Below are positions 1-7,400 of a stretch of DNA of 53,436 nt, piece by piece; the first letter of the stretch is position 1, and each line of letters begins with the position of its first letter. Below the pieces are notes generated by a model that worked only from the letters and a program-made list of their open reading frames with translations, was not told the DNA's origin and did no database searches. This stretch comes from JAUIBE01 sp035267185 (lineage in GTDB: Bacteria > Pseudomonadota > Gammaproteobacteria > Xanthomonadales > SZUA-36): positions 1-53,436 of the forward strand of contig DATFLY010000119.1 of assembly GCA_035267185.1 (NCBI GenBank), read 5' to 3'. Made by a program: the position numbers and the translations under genes.

Positions 1-546
1 AGGCTCCCCGTCTTCCTGCGGGTCTCCGTATGAAGGCCCCGGACCGGCTTCGCCAATCCATCCGCAATCGGCCTGAGGCGGAATCGTGTAACCGAGATGA
101 TTGAGTGAAAATCCGAGTGTCATGGCTGTATGCTTGATGCCATCTTCGTTGCCGGTAATCACACAAGCACCAACTTTGCCGTAATAAACTGACTGGCCCT
201 TGTCGTTGAGTTCTCCGGACATGGCGTAGAGGCGTTCAATCAGGATGCGGCAGATGGAGCTTTCTTCACCCAGCCAGAGCGGTGTTCCAATGATCAGGAT
301 GTCGCTGGCCAATATCTTGATCCAGACCGCCGACCATTCGTCCTTGTCCCAACCATGCTCGGTCATGTCTGGGTAGACACCAGGTGGCACAGCATATTCT
401 GCCAGGTGCAGGTGCTCCACGGTGACATCCTGCTTGCGCATGATCGCTGCGGAAGCATTGAGGAGCAATTTGGTGTGGCTCTCCTCGGAATTCTTCTTCA
501 GGGAAGTATTGATGAACAGCGCTTCAAGATCAGAAAAATCGGTCAT
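1..546 (-). CDS. NAD(P)H-dependent oxidoreductase, flavodoxin-like fold (partial, 3' end outside window)
   Basis: The visible 182 codons start with MTDFSDLEALFINTSLKKNSEES, which is the first beta strand plus the Ser-rich FMN phosphate loop of the FMN-reductase/flavodoxin_2 fold. LASDILIIGTPLWLGEESSICRILIERL follows, the second FMN-contacting segment (a GTPxWxG-like motif). The protein should be cytosolic and should move hydride from NAD(P)H through FMN to an unknown acceptor. The start is fixed because an in-frame TGA lies four codons upstream of the ATG; no good Shine-Dalgarno sequence is seen. The gene runs off the left edge, so its length and 3' neighbours are unknown. Fold assignment is secure; the substrate cannot be told from the sequence. 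Confidence 0.82.
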   Translation of the reverse strand, partial: MTDFSDLEALFINTSLKKNSEESHTKLLLNASAAIMRKQDVTVEHLHLAEYAVPPGVYPDMTEHGWDKDEWSAVWIKILASDILIIGTPLWLGEESSICRILIERLYAMSGELNDKGQSVYYGKVGACVITGNEDGIKHTAMTLGFSLNHLGYTIPPQADCGWIGEAGPGPSYGDPQEDGEP

Positions 547-956
547 GACAACAGATCATACCGGTATTGTTTGAAGCTGACGAAATTTCATTCTCATTCT
601 GCAAAGGGCGACCTGACTTCGTGCCCAAGTGTATTTCTCCTCTCCTTGCTGCATCGATCGGAAGTAAAGCCAGAAAGGGAACGCTGGAGCTGTGGATTGA
701 AAAACCTGTGTTTCTGATTACGCCATGACTTAATAATGTTAAGCGTCCATTTTTGGGCTCAGGCGACAACCATTAATCCCTGATCCAGGGGCTTGGTCAT
801 GAATGGTTGATGGGTATTTCTGCAGGCAATCCGCAACCCAAAAATCCGGACCCACCCACTTCGATTTGCCTTTTCTAGTGTCATATTGCTAACATTTGGT
901 ATTGAGGGGCTGTGATTTGGCCTATCAAAAAGGAATCCAAATTCCAGGGAGGGAAT
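547..956. other. 410-bp intergenic region, no gene supported
   Basis: This divergent spacer must hold the promoters of the oxidoreductase (minus) and the DUF3592 gene (plus). I see only short inverted repeats: CTTAA/TTAAG near 730-744, and CCCTG/CAGGG around 775-790. A possible plus-strand promoter is TTGCCT near 865 with TAACAT 18 bases later. Open frames here on both strands lack family character and ribosome-binding sites. Confidence 0.5.
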
Positions 957-1337
957 ATGGCGTACTTAATTGGCGCGTCGTTTTTTGGGCTTTTTTCTGT
1001 TCTTATCACCCTGTGGTTGTTTCGCCGGTGGCGACTTGCCAATGAAGGCGTCGTGGTTCGCGGGCGCGTCGTTGAAAAGGTATTGACGTTCGGCAAGGCA
1101 ACCCGTTCTGTAGCAGGTATTATCAAGTACGATTTTCTCACCCCGCGCGGCGAATATGTCGAAAAATCCGTCGTGGTTGGCGAAGCTGTCCTGATTGAAT
1201 GTGAGGAAGGCTCTGAAATCGACGTGGTATACCTGAAGGACAATCCTGACATCAGTGAGACCAGGCAAATGGTTGATACGGCCAGAGCATCTTTGAAACT
1301 GCCGCCATTATCGGCTGCCAGTAATGGCTGCCAGTAA
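957..1337 (+). CDS. DUF3592-like membrane-anchored protein
   Basis: A 126-residue protein. It has one N-terminal membrane helix (about residues 2-21, YLIGASFFGLFSVLITLWLF), a short basic stop, and then a soluble beta-rich part. The soluble part contains VVVRGRVVEKVLTFGK...AGIIKYDFLTPRGEYVEKSVVV...EEGSEIDVVYLKDNPDIS, the pattern of DUF3592 proteins (turn-rich YxxxPRG and the VxYLxxNP ending). The start at 957 is preceded by AGGGAGG at good spacing, so I prefer it to the in-frame upstream codon at 912. The role is unknown; the family is usually a membrane-anchored domain of unknown function. A weak T-rich hairpin follows at 1407-1422. Confidence 0.75.
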   Translation: MAYLIGASFFGLFSVLITLWLFRRWRLANEGVVVRGRVVEKVLTFGKATRSVAGIIKYDFLTPRGEYVEKSVVVGEAVLIECEEGSEIDVVYLKDNPDISETRQMVDTARASLKLPPLSAASNGCQ

Positions 1338-1406
1338 TGACTGACCAGGAACCGGTTTTTTCAGCCAGTGTGGGGCTACAAATTCTGTAAGTCTCTGAAC
1401 TGATTT

Positions 1407-1430
1407 GTTTTCGAAAGAAAACGTTTGTTG
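1407..1430 (+). terminator. Possible weak terminator after the DUF3592 gene
   Basis: GTTTTC-GAAA-GAAAAC forms a six-base stem closed by a GAAA tetraloop and is followed by a T-rich stretch. The stem is AT-rich, so the call is tentative. Confidence 0.35.
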
Positions 1431-1470
1431 TTTTTCTTATAACTGTATTTCAGTAGTGGGGTGACCAAGG

Positions 1471-1662
1471 ATGGAAAACCTTCTGCAATCTTTGCCGATT
1501 GAACGGCAACTTTTCAAAAACGTAACCGAAACCGAACATCGCGGAAATTCCTGCGTGATTTCCTTTCCCCAACCTCGTCGTCGCGGACGGTATTGGGTGG
1601 CTACGGTGATCATCATTGGCTTTGTACTATTACTTGGCTTAAGTAGCCAGGCTGGCATTTAG
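1471..1662 (+). CDS. Small predicted membrane protein, 63 aa
   Basis: The frame encodes a polar, Arg-rich N-terminal half (ending PQPRRRGR) and one clear C-terminal membrane helix, YWVATVIIIGFVLLLGLSS. This gives a tail-anchored topology with a basic cytosolic flank. GGGGTGACCAAGG precedes the ATG, a plausible Shine-Dalgarno region. I recognise no family. A minus-strand frame of similar length covers the same bases, so coding is not certain; the hydrophobic segment after a basic cluster is the main support. It lies just before the REP cluster. Confidence 0.42.
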   Translation: MENLLQSLPIERQLFKNVTETEHRGNSCVISFPQPRRRGRYWVATVIIIGFVLLLGLSSQAGI

Positions 1663-1680
1663 CCCTTGATCATAATGAAT

Positions 1681-1805
1681 GGGTCGCGGCCAGAAGACCG
1701 CTCCCACATTTATATTGCAACTTAGGGTCGCGGCCGAAAGACCGCTCCTACAAATTTCTAGAACGTCAATCAATGCTTGTAGGAGCGGTCTTTCGGCCGC
1801 GACCC
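1681..1805. repeat. REP-like palindromic cluster: three copies of a 28-bp unit
   Basis: Copies lie at 1681-1708 and 1725-1752 (same orientation) and at 1778-1805 (inverted). The second and third are exact reverse complements over 28 bp with a 25-bp spacer. The first differs at a few bases. Each unit contains an imperfect internal palindrome (GCGGTC...GGCCGC) and the block GTAGGAGCGG, which resembles Pseudomonas and Xanthomonadales REP units. The cluster sits between the convergent small membrane gene and the amidohydrolase gene, ending three bases from the latter's stop, a typical REP site. A transcript reading through would fold into a long hairpin that could act as a 3' stabiliser or terminator. 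No REP-associated transposase gene is in the window. Confidence 0.88.
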
Positions 1806-1808
1806 GGG

Positions 1809-3539
1809 TTATTTGGCTTTTGCGCCCGGACCTTTGACAAACCGGCCAGGGGTAGCGCCGGTATGCTCGCCGTCTTCAAGAACCTGCACACCATTCACAA
1901 ACACGTGCTCAACGCCGGTTGAATACTGGTGCGGTTCAGCAAAAGTAGCATGGTCCTGGATGGTGGCGGGGTCGAAAATAGCGATATCGGCAAAATAGCC
2001 GATCTCAATTGCTCCGCGCTTGTCCAGCTTCAGGTTTTCAGCCGGAAAACTGGTCAGGCGACGGATGGCCTCCTGGAGAGAAATAACCTGTTCGTCGCGA
2101 ACATACTTGCCCAGCAATCGGGCAAACGTGCCATAAGCGCGTGGGTGGGGGTTGGAGAGCAGGAAAGCGCCTTCAGGCGCCAGCGATTCTGCGTCGGAGT
2201 CGAAGGCCATCCAGGGCTGGGCAATTTTTTTCTTTACGTTTTCTTCCGACATCAGGAAGTATACGGTGCCGACGCGGCTGCCGTCCTCGATCACCAGGTC
2301 CATGATGGTTTCCTCGACGCTGGTGCCACGCATTTCAGCGACTTCCGCAACCGTTTTACCAGTCAGGTGTTTCAAATCAGGATTCTTGAATCCAACCAGT
2401 ATGACGTTTTCAGGGCCTCCCGCTGCGTAATAGAGGTTTTCCCAATCCTCGGCATCGCTTGAGATCGCCACTTTCATTTGCTCGCGAATTTCAGGATCCC
2501 TGAGGCGTTCAGCCCAGGCCTCGTAACCACCTTCCTGTACCCATGGCGGCATGGCGGCGTCAAGGCCGGTTGCGCCGGCAGTGTAAGTGTACATATCAGC
2601 CGTGATGTCCAGCCCATCGGCGCGAGCTGATTCGACCATCGCGAACACCTGGTCAATCTTGTTCCAGTTTTTCTTGCCGGCTGCCTTAAGGTGATAAATC
2701 TCGGCGCCTATGCCTGCCTCGCGCGCAATGGTTATCAGTTCGTCGACAGCTTCCAGTAAATTGTTGCCCTCGCTCCTGATGTGGGAAATATAGCGGCCAC
2801 CATACTCGGCAGCCACCTTGTTTAGTTCGATCAGCTCCTCGGTTTCCGCGTAAAAAGCAGGGGCGTAGATCAGTGAACTACCCACACCAAGCGCGCCTTC
2901 CTCCATGGCCTGGCGTACCAGTGCCTTCATGCGGTCCAGTTCTTCGGCTGTTGGCGCACGGTCCTCCTCGCCCAGTTCATGCATCCTAACCGTGGTTGCG
3001 CCTACGAATGAGGCAACATTCGTCGAGACGCCCTTGTCTTCCAGGTACTGCAGGTATTCTCCAAGCGTGGTCCATTCGATGTCGTACTTGATGTCTGACT
3101 GCCAGTCCATGAATTGCTGCTTCAGGGCATCGTTGAGAGGGCCATATGAGACTCCTTCACCCATGACTTCCAGCGTGACTCCCTGGCGAATATCGCTCTG
3201 TGAATGTCCGTCTTCGATCAGGCTGTCGGTGGCCCAGCTCAGCATGTTAATAAAGCCCGGCGCGACGGCAAGTCCTTCAGCATCGATGATTATGTCTGCT
3301 GTGCCTTCAAGATCACCCACCTTGACGATCCGGTCACCCTTGATGCCGATATCTGCCGTCACCGGGTCGCCGCCGTATCCGTCGTAAACCGTTCCGTTTT
3401 CGATCAGCACATTGAAATGTGGTGGCTGAACCGGCGTTTGACTCGCCTGTGATGTTTCGGTTGCTTCCTGCTGGCAGGCAATCAACGTGAACGTAAGCAG
3501 CAGGGTGGCAACGCGTGCCAGGCAGGAAAACTTCATCAT
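1809..3539 (-). CDS. Lipoprotein of the D-aminoacylase/N-acyl-D-amino-acid deacylase amidohydrolase family
   Basis: A 576-residue protein. It starts with a lipoprotein signal (lipobox LIAC, Cys about residue 22), then an amidohydrolase beta-sandwich edge (VLIENGTVYDGYGGDPVTADIGIKGDRIVKVGDL). The barrel follows, with YISHIRSEG, IYHLKAAGK and a C-terminal FDSDAESLAPEG...HPRAYGTFARLLGKYVRDE region that is characteristic of D-aminoacylases. Where the family normally has the metal-binding HxH after PGFID, this protein reads APGFINMLSWATDSL, so the HxH is absent. It is the last gene of the TetR-HlyD-ABC operon, 12 bases after the permease, with a good AAGGA ribosome site. It probably acts in the periplasm, membrane-anchored. 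The family is sure; hydrolase activity on D-amino-acid derivatives is not. Confidence 0.85.
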   Translation of the reverse strand: MMKFSCLARVATLLLTFTLIACQQEATETSQASQTPVQPPHFNVLIENGTVYDGYGGDPVTADIGIKGDRIVKVGDLEGTADIIIDAEGLAVAPGFINMLSWATDSLIEDGHSQSDIRQGVTLEVMGEGVSYGPLNDALKQQFMDWQSDIKYDIEWTTLGEYLQYLEDKGVSTNVASFVGATTVRMHELGEEDRAPTAEELDRMKALVRQAMEEGALGVGSSLIYAPAFYAETEELIELNKVAAEYGGRYISHIRSEGNNLLEAVDELITIAREAGIGAEIYHLKAAGKKNWNKIDQVFAMVESARADGLDITADMYTYTAGATGLDAAMPPWVQEGGYEAWAERLRDPEIREQMKVAISSDAEDWENLYYAAGGPENVILVGFKNPDLKHLTGKTVAEVAEMRGTSVEETIMDLVIEDGSRVGTVYFLMSEENVKKKIAQPWMAFDSDAESLAPEGAFLLSNPHPRAYGTFARLLGKYVRDEQVISLQEAIRRLTSFPAENLKLDKRGAIEIGYFADIAIFDPATIQDHATFAEPHQYSTGVEHVFVNGVQVLEDGEHTGATPGRFVKGPGAKAK

Positions 3540-3551
3540 GTGGATATTCCT

Positions 3552-4640
3552 TTAATCGAGGGTCTTGTTAAACCGCATCACTGCAATGGTCATTGCTGCT
3601 GCAATGAATACACCGAGTATCAGCAGTTCGTTGCCCAGTTCAGCCAAGTTGGCGCCTCGCAGTATAACGCCTCGAATGAGTCGCATGAAATGAGTCATTG
3701 GCAATGTTTCTGCAATCCACTGCGCGACCGTCGGCATTCCCTCGAACGGAAAAATAAAACCTGAGAGCAATATGGAGGGCAAAAGAATGAAGAATGTCAG
3801 TTGCATCGCCTGGAACTGTGAGCTGGTGAGTGTCGAGATCACCAGGCCCAACGCAAGGTTGGCCACGATAAACACCAGGCTGACCAGGTAGACGTCCGTC
3901 AGCAGGCCACGCATAGGCACGGCAAACAACAACCAGCCCAGTGCCAAAACGACTGTCACCTGAATAAGACCAATAAAAACATACGGCAGGATCTTCGCAA
4001 TCATCAGTTCCGAGGATCTCACCGGTGTGGTGATCAGCAACTCCAGGTTTCCGCGTTCGCGCTCGCGGACGATGGCAACCGCCGTAAACAGGATCATGGT
4101 CATGGTGAGAATGACCCCGATCAAACCGGGCACGGTATTGACTGCAGACCGTCGCTCAGGGTTATAAAGCGTGCGCACTTCCAGCGATGGTGGCCGATCG
4201 TTCACCGGCGAGACGCGTGCCGGTTGCGCCAAACCCCTGAGCGCGCCCTGGACGACTGTATCAGTGCCATCAACCAGCGCCTGCGCTGCTGCCCGGTCGC
4301 CCTGCATCAAACGACGATCGAAATCTGGCGGTATGTAAATTCCCGCCTTGATTTCACCCCGGCGAATCATGGCTTCCAGTTCCTCGGCACTGCCTGCTTC
4401 GCCAACGATGTTGATCACCTGTGACTGCGACAAGTCCATCACGTATTGCCTGGAGGCAGAAGTCAGGGCGAGGTCTGCCACCGCGGCATTGAGATCACGA
4501 ACATCCATGTTAATGGCATAGCCAAACAACAAAAGTTGCAGCGTTGGAATGCCGATGATCATGCCGAAAGTCAGTCGGTCACGGCGCAACTGTCGCAATT
4601 CCTTGCGCACGATCGCCATTATGCGCCGCAGTGACTTCAT
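3552..4640 (-). CDS. ABC-2 type transporter permease (YbhS/YbhR-like)
   Basis: A 362-residue inner-membrane permease. It opens with a cytosolic segment, IMAIVRKELRQLRRDRLTFGMIIGIPTLQLLLFGYAINMDVRDL, typical of the YbhR/YbhS/YhhJ group. A large periplasmic domain follows (about residues 45-175), then five C-terminal membrane helices with the ABC-2 signature RERERGNLELLITTPVRSSELMIAKILPYV. Its ATG overlaps the ATPase stop (TAATG), showing translational coupling. Only one permease gene is present, whereas the E. coli locus has two, so the transporter is presumably a homodimer. The exported compound is unknown; the E. coli relative has been linked to cation and drug efflux. Confidence 0.92.
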   Translation of the reverse strand: MKSLRRIMAIVRKELRQLRRDRLTFGMIIGIPTLQLLLFGYAINMDVRDLNAAVADLALTSASRQYVMDLSQSQVINIVGEAGSAEELEAMIRRGEIKAGIYIPPDFDRRLMQGDRAAAQALVDGTDTVVQGALRGLAQPARVSPVNDRPPSLEVRTLYNPERRSAVNTVPGLIGVILTMTMILFTAVAIVRERERGNLELLITTPVRSSELMIAKILPYVFIGLIQVTVVLALGWLLFAVPMRGLLTDVYLVSLVFIVANLALGLVISTLTSSQFQAMQLTFFILLPSILLSGFIFPFEGMPTVAQWIAETLPMTHFMRLIRGVILRGANLAELGNELLILGVFIAAAMTIAVMRFNKTLD

Positions 4641-5653
4641 TAAGCTGTCTCCGCCGTGTTTGTCTCTGGTTCCTCATCACGATGACGCTTTCGTTCCTGA
4701 GTTGCGGCAACAAAAACGTCTTCCAGGCTTGGTGAGACCCGCTCGCAGCTTTCAACGGGCAGCCCTGCTGAGGTCAGGACACTCGCCAGTTTTTCTTCGG
4801 CCTGCTCCAGGTCTCGTTCGACCATGACCCTCAGAGTGTTACCGATCTGAGCGGAACTGTGAACGAACGAGGCGGCCGGAGAAACATGGCTTGCAGCGCC
4901 TTCGCTGTGGTCCGGAAAAAGGAATTTGCTGATCGCGCGTGGGCTTGAGGAGTGAAGTAACAAAACCTGGGCATCAATTCCTCGTGAAAGCTCATCCGGA
5001 GTTCCTGCGGCCACAAGGCACCCCTCGTCGAGGATGGCCAGCGCATGGCAACGCTCAGCCTCATCCATGTAATGGGTGGAAACCAGGATGGTGGTGCCTT
5101 CATCCACCAGTTCGAAAAGGCTTTCCCAGAATGCCCGGCGATTTTCAGGGTCCACGGCACTGGTTGGCTCATCCAGGAGCAGGAGCCGCGGTTCGTGCAG
5201 GGTGCAGGCAGCAAGCGCCAGGCGTTGTTTCTGGCCACCACTGAGAGTGCCCGCAAATTGTCCCAGCAGGTGTCCCAGCTCATAACGCTCCACCACATCG
5301 TTAATCCGTTGTTTGGCGCGTTTGGAATCCAGCGAATAGATTTCCGACATGAAACCCAGGTTTTCGCGTGCAGTCAGGTCTGCATACAAGGAAAACTTCT
5401 GGGTCATGTAGCCGATGTCCAGCTTGAGTTGTTCAGCCTGTTTGGGGATATCCAGGCCAAGGACTTGGATTTCACCATCACTGGGGGTGAGCAGGCCGCA
5501 CAACATTCGGATGGTCGTGGACTTGCCGGAGCCATTGGGCCCGAGGAAGCCATAGATCTGGGCTTTTGGGACATCAATATCGAGTTCGCGGACGGCCTCT
5601 ACGGGCCCAAAGTTCTTGCTCAGTCCACGAGCGCTGATGGCGATTTCGCTCAT
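4640..5653 (-). CDS. ABC transporter ATP-binding protein (YbhF/DrrA-like)
   Basis: A 337-residue ATPase with all ABC motifs: Walker A GPNGSGKST, Q-loop YMTQKFSLY, signature LSGGQKQRLALA, Walker B LLLLDEPTSAVDP and H-loop STHYMDEAERC. A C-terminal extension of about 110 residues ends in PSLEDVFVAATQ, as in export ATPases of the DrrA/YbhF type. E. coli YbhF carries two nucleotide-binding domains; this one has a single domain. I chose the ATG at 5653, four bases after the adaptor gene stop; an in-frame ATG at 5692 would overlap that gene by 35 bases. It powers the adjacent permease at the cytosolic face. Confidence 0.9.
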   Translation of the reverse strand: MSEIAISARGLSKNFGPVEAVRELDIDVPKAQIYGFLGPNGSGKSTTIRMLCGLLTPSDGEIQVLGLDIPKQAEQLKLDIGYMTQKFSLYADLTARENLGFMSEIYSLDSKRAKQRINDVVERYELGHLLGQFAGTLSGGQKQRLALAACTLHEPRLLLLDEPTSAVDPENRRAFWESLFELVDEGTTILVSTHYMDEAERCHALAILDEGCLVAAGTPDELSRGIDAQVLLLHSSSPRAISKFLFPDHSEGAASHVSPAASFVHSSAQIGNTLRVMVERDLEQAEEKLASVLTSAGLPVESCERVSPSLEDVFVAATQERKRHRDEEPETNTAETA

Positions 5654-5657
5654 TAAT

Positions 5658-6632
5658 TTATTGTCCGGACGCGCCGGTGGGTGGAAGGGCAACCAGGGGA
5701 ACGCCGACCGGAAGTTCGCTGGCAGCCGGCAGATCGACTTCCGCGATATAACTCAGTCGTGATCTGTCGTGCTCAGTCAGTGCAAAGTAAGGGGTAAAAC
5801 TGGCGTCTGAAGAAACCCAGCGAACAGTGCCTTCATATGGTTGTGCCTGGCCATCAATAGAGACGTTTAGCCTGGAGTCCGCCTTGATTGTGCTCTTGAG
5901 ATTTTCAGGAACATAGATGCGTGCGTAGGTGCGATTGTCATCAAGCATGATGGCGACCGTCTCTCCCTGCAATGGTCGTTCGCCCAGCCTTGCCAGCACC
6001 TTGTCCACGCGCCCATCAACAGGGGCGTGTAATTTTGTTCTGTCGACGGCAAGCCGTGCTTCTTCAACCGCTGCAGTCGCTGACTTGAGCGCCGCGGCAG
6101 CCTGCTGCAATTCCTCGATGGTTGTGCCATTGAGTAATGCGCCTAAAGATTCTCGTCGCGCGGATTCCATCGATCCGGCGGTTGAATAGCGGGTATTGGC
6201 CCGATCAAGGGCTTCCTGGGTGGAAAGTCCCTTGTCGAATACACCCTGGATTCGATCAAGCTCTGCTTTCGCGTTGATGGTTTCAGCCTGGGCTGATTCC
6301 AGCAACGCCCTGGCTTCGCGAATGGATTCTTCACGCGGGCCGCGTTCCAGTTCTGCGAGCCTGGCTGCTACACGTTCACGTTCACCCTCCAGTCGCTCAT
6401 GCTGAACTTCCATTCGTTCAGCATCCTGTTCTATCAACAGGGTTCCTGCCTTCACCCATTGCCCGTCAGCCACATGGATGATGGCGATCGGTTCGTTGCT
6501 TTCAAACGCCAACTCAATACGGTTTCGCTCCAGTGTTCCGACCATTCCCTGAACAGATGCTTCTTCGCATGCTGTCAGGAGCAGAAGTGCGGCAGTTGTA
6601 ACCAAGAATCTGATTGCCGTTTTGAGTTTCAT
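5658..6632 (-). CDS. HlyD/YbhG-like periplasmic adaptor lipoprotein
   Basis: A 324-residue membrane-fusion protein. It has a lipoprotein signal (LLLLTACEEA, Cys about residue 22) and a lipoyl-like half (IELAFESNEPIAIIHVADGQWVKAGTLLIEQD). A long alpha-hairpin coiled coil follows (about residues 70-200, rich in E/A/R/L), then the second lipoyl half (LHAPVDGRVDKVLARLGERPLQGETVAIMLDDNRTYARIYVPE) and a beta-barrel domain. It should link the ABC permease to an outer-membrane channel encoded elsewhere. Its ATG overlaps the TetR stop as ATGA, so regulator and transporter are co-transcribed and coupled. Lipid anchoring, rather than a membrane helix, is read from the lipobox. Confidence 0.9.
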   Translation of the reverse strand: MKLKTAIRFLVTTAALLLLTACEEASVQGMVGTLERNRIELAFESNEPIAIIHVADGQWVKAGTLLIEQDAERMEVQHERLEGERERVAARLAELERGPREESIREARALLESAQAETINAKAELDRIQGVFDKGLSTQEALDRANTRYSTAGSMESARRESLGALLNGTTIEELQQAAAALKSATAAVEEARLAVDRTKLHAPVDGRVDKVLARLGERPLQGETVAIMLDDNRTYARIYVPENLKSTIKADSRLNVSIDGQAQPYEGTVRWVSSDASFTPYFALTEHDRSRLSYIAEVDLPAASELPVGVPLVALPPTGASGQ

Positions 6633-7270
6633 GATGAAAAACCTTTTTCAACAAACCTTGAGATGTGTTTTTTCAGTTCGACCACCGCCGGTCCGCTCAT
6701 GTGAACATCAAGCACCTGCTCGGCGACCGGTCGAACAATGAAAGGAAAAATGGCCAGCGACATGAGAGTGAGGGCGCCGATTGCAGGCGGCGTGTCAACA
6801 CTTATGCGGCCATTTTTGATTTCACGTTCCAATAAACCGGGAAGGGCCCCACCAAGTCGTGGCGCCAGGTGCTCTGCGAAGTGTGCCTGCATCACGCCAC
6901 CTGGCAGCATGACTTCGCGAATGATCAGGTAAGGCAAATTGGGGTGGGAGGCGATGGTGTCCATCAGCGTGTCAACGATTTCAGCCGGGGCAACTTCGTG
7001 CTCCGATTGCATGGCCTCAATCGAATCGGCAAGAGGACTCAGTGCTTTTTCCAGAACTGCCTTGAGCAGGGATTCCTTGTTGCCGAAGTAGTAGTGAATC
7101 ATTGCCGGATTTGCATCCGAACGATCGGCAATTTCTCTTATCGATGTGGCTGCATAGCCACTTTGCGCGAAGAGGTCTTCAGCAACTTTCAGGATGGTTG
7201 CTTTGACGTCAGTCGCAGAGGCTGCGTCTGGTCGTCCCAGCGTGGTTTTTTTCTTGTCAGGTAGTGGCAT
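6629..7270 (-). CDS. TetR-family regulator (CecR/YbiH-like) heading the exporter operon
   Basis: A 213-residue TetR protein. The N-terminal helix-turn-helix is clear (TSIREIADRSDANPAMIHYYFGNKESLL). The C-terminal ligand domain carries NLPYLIIREVMLPGGVMQAHFAEHLAP, like the domain of the CecR group, which sits before ybhGFSR in E. coli. It is the first gene of its own operon and probably represses it until a ligand of the exporter binds. I set the start at the ATG 7270 (MPLPDKKKTTLGRP). The longer frame begins inside the -35 box, and the predicted transcription start falls at this ATG, so the messenger may be leaderless. Confidence 0.87.
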   Translation of the reverse strand: MPLPDKKKTTLGRPDAASATDVKATILKVAEDLFAQSGYAATSIREIADRSDANPAMIHYYFGNKESLLKAVLEKALSPLADSIEAMQSEHEVAPAEIVDTLMDTIASHPNLPYLIIREVMLPGGVMQAHFAEHLAPRLGGALPGLLEREIKNGRISVDTPPAIGALTLMSLAIFPFIVRPVAEQVLDVHMSGPAVVELKKHISRFVEKGFSS

Positions 7271-7277
7271 GAGAACA

Positions 7278-7306
7278 ATATTAAACAAACGTTTAATTAA
7301 TTTCAA
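7278..7306 (-). promoter_or_regulatory. Promoter with embedded palindromic operator, exporter operon
   Basis: On the minus strand, TTGAAA (7306-7301), a 17-base spacer, and TAATAT (7283-7278) form a near-consensus sigma-70 promoter. The spacer and -10 edge hold the palindrome ATTAAAC-AAAC-GTTTAAT (7280-7297, perfect seven-base arms), the expected position for autorepression by the TetR protein. The last -10 base is only seven bases before the ATG. Confidence 0.7.
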
Positions 7307-7400
7307 TCATCCAGTTCATGCGACATTAGAGTGGTCAGCCTTCGGTTATGATTGTCGTTCACACACAGTCTTTTCACATAGCGGCGAACAAGGTATTCCA

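Noticed and set aside
355..769. Open frames on both strands (120 and 79 codons) at the left edge
   Set aside because: The plus frame is antisense to the flavodoxin-like gene; neither has a ribosome site or family pattern.
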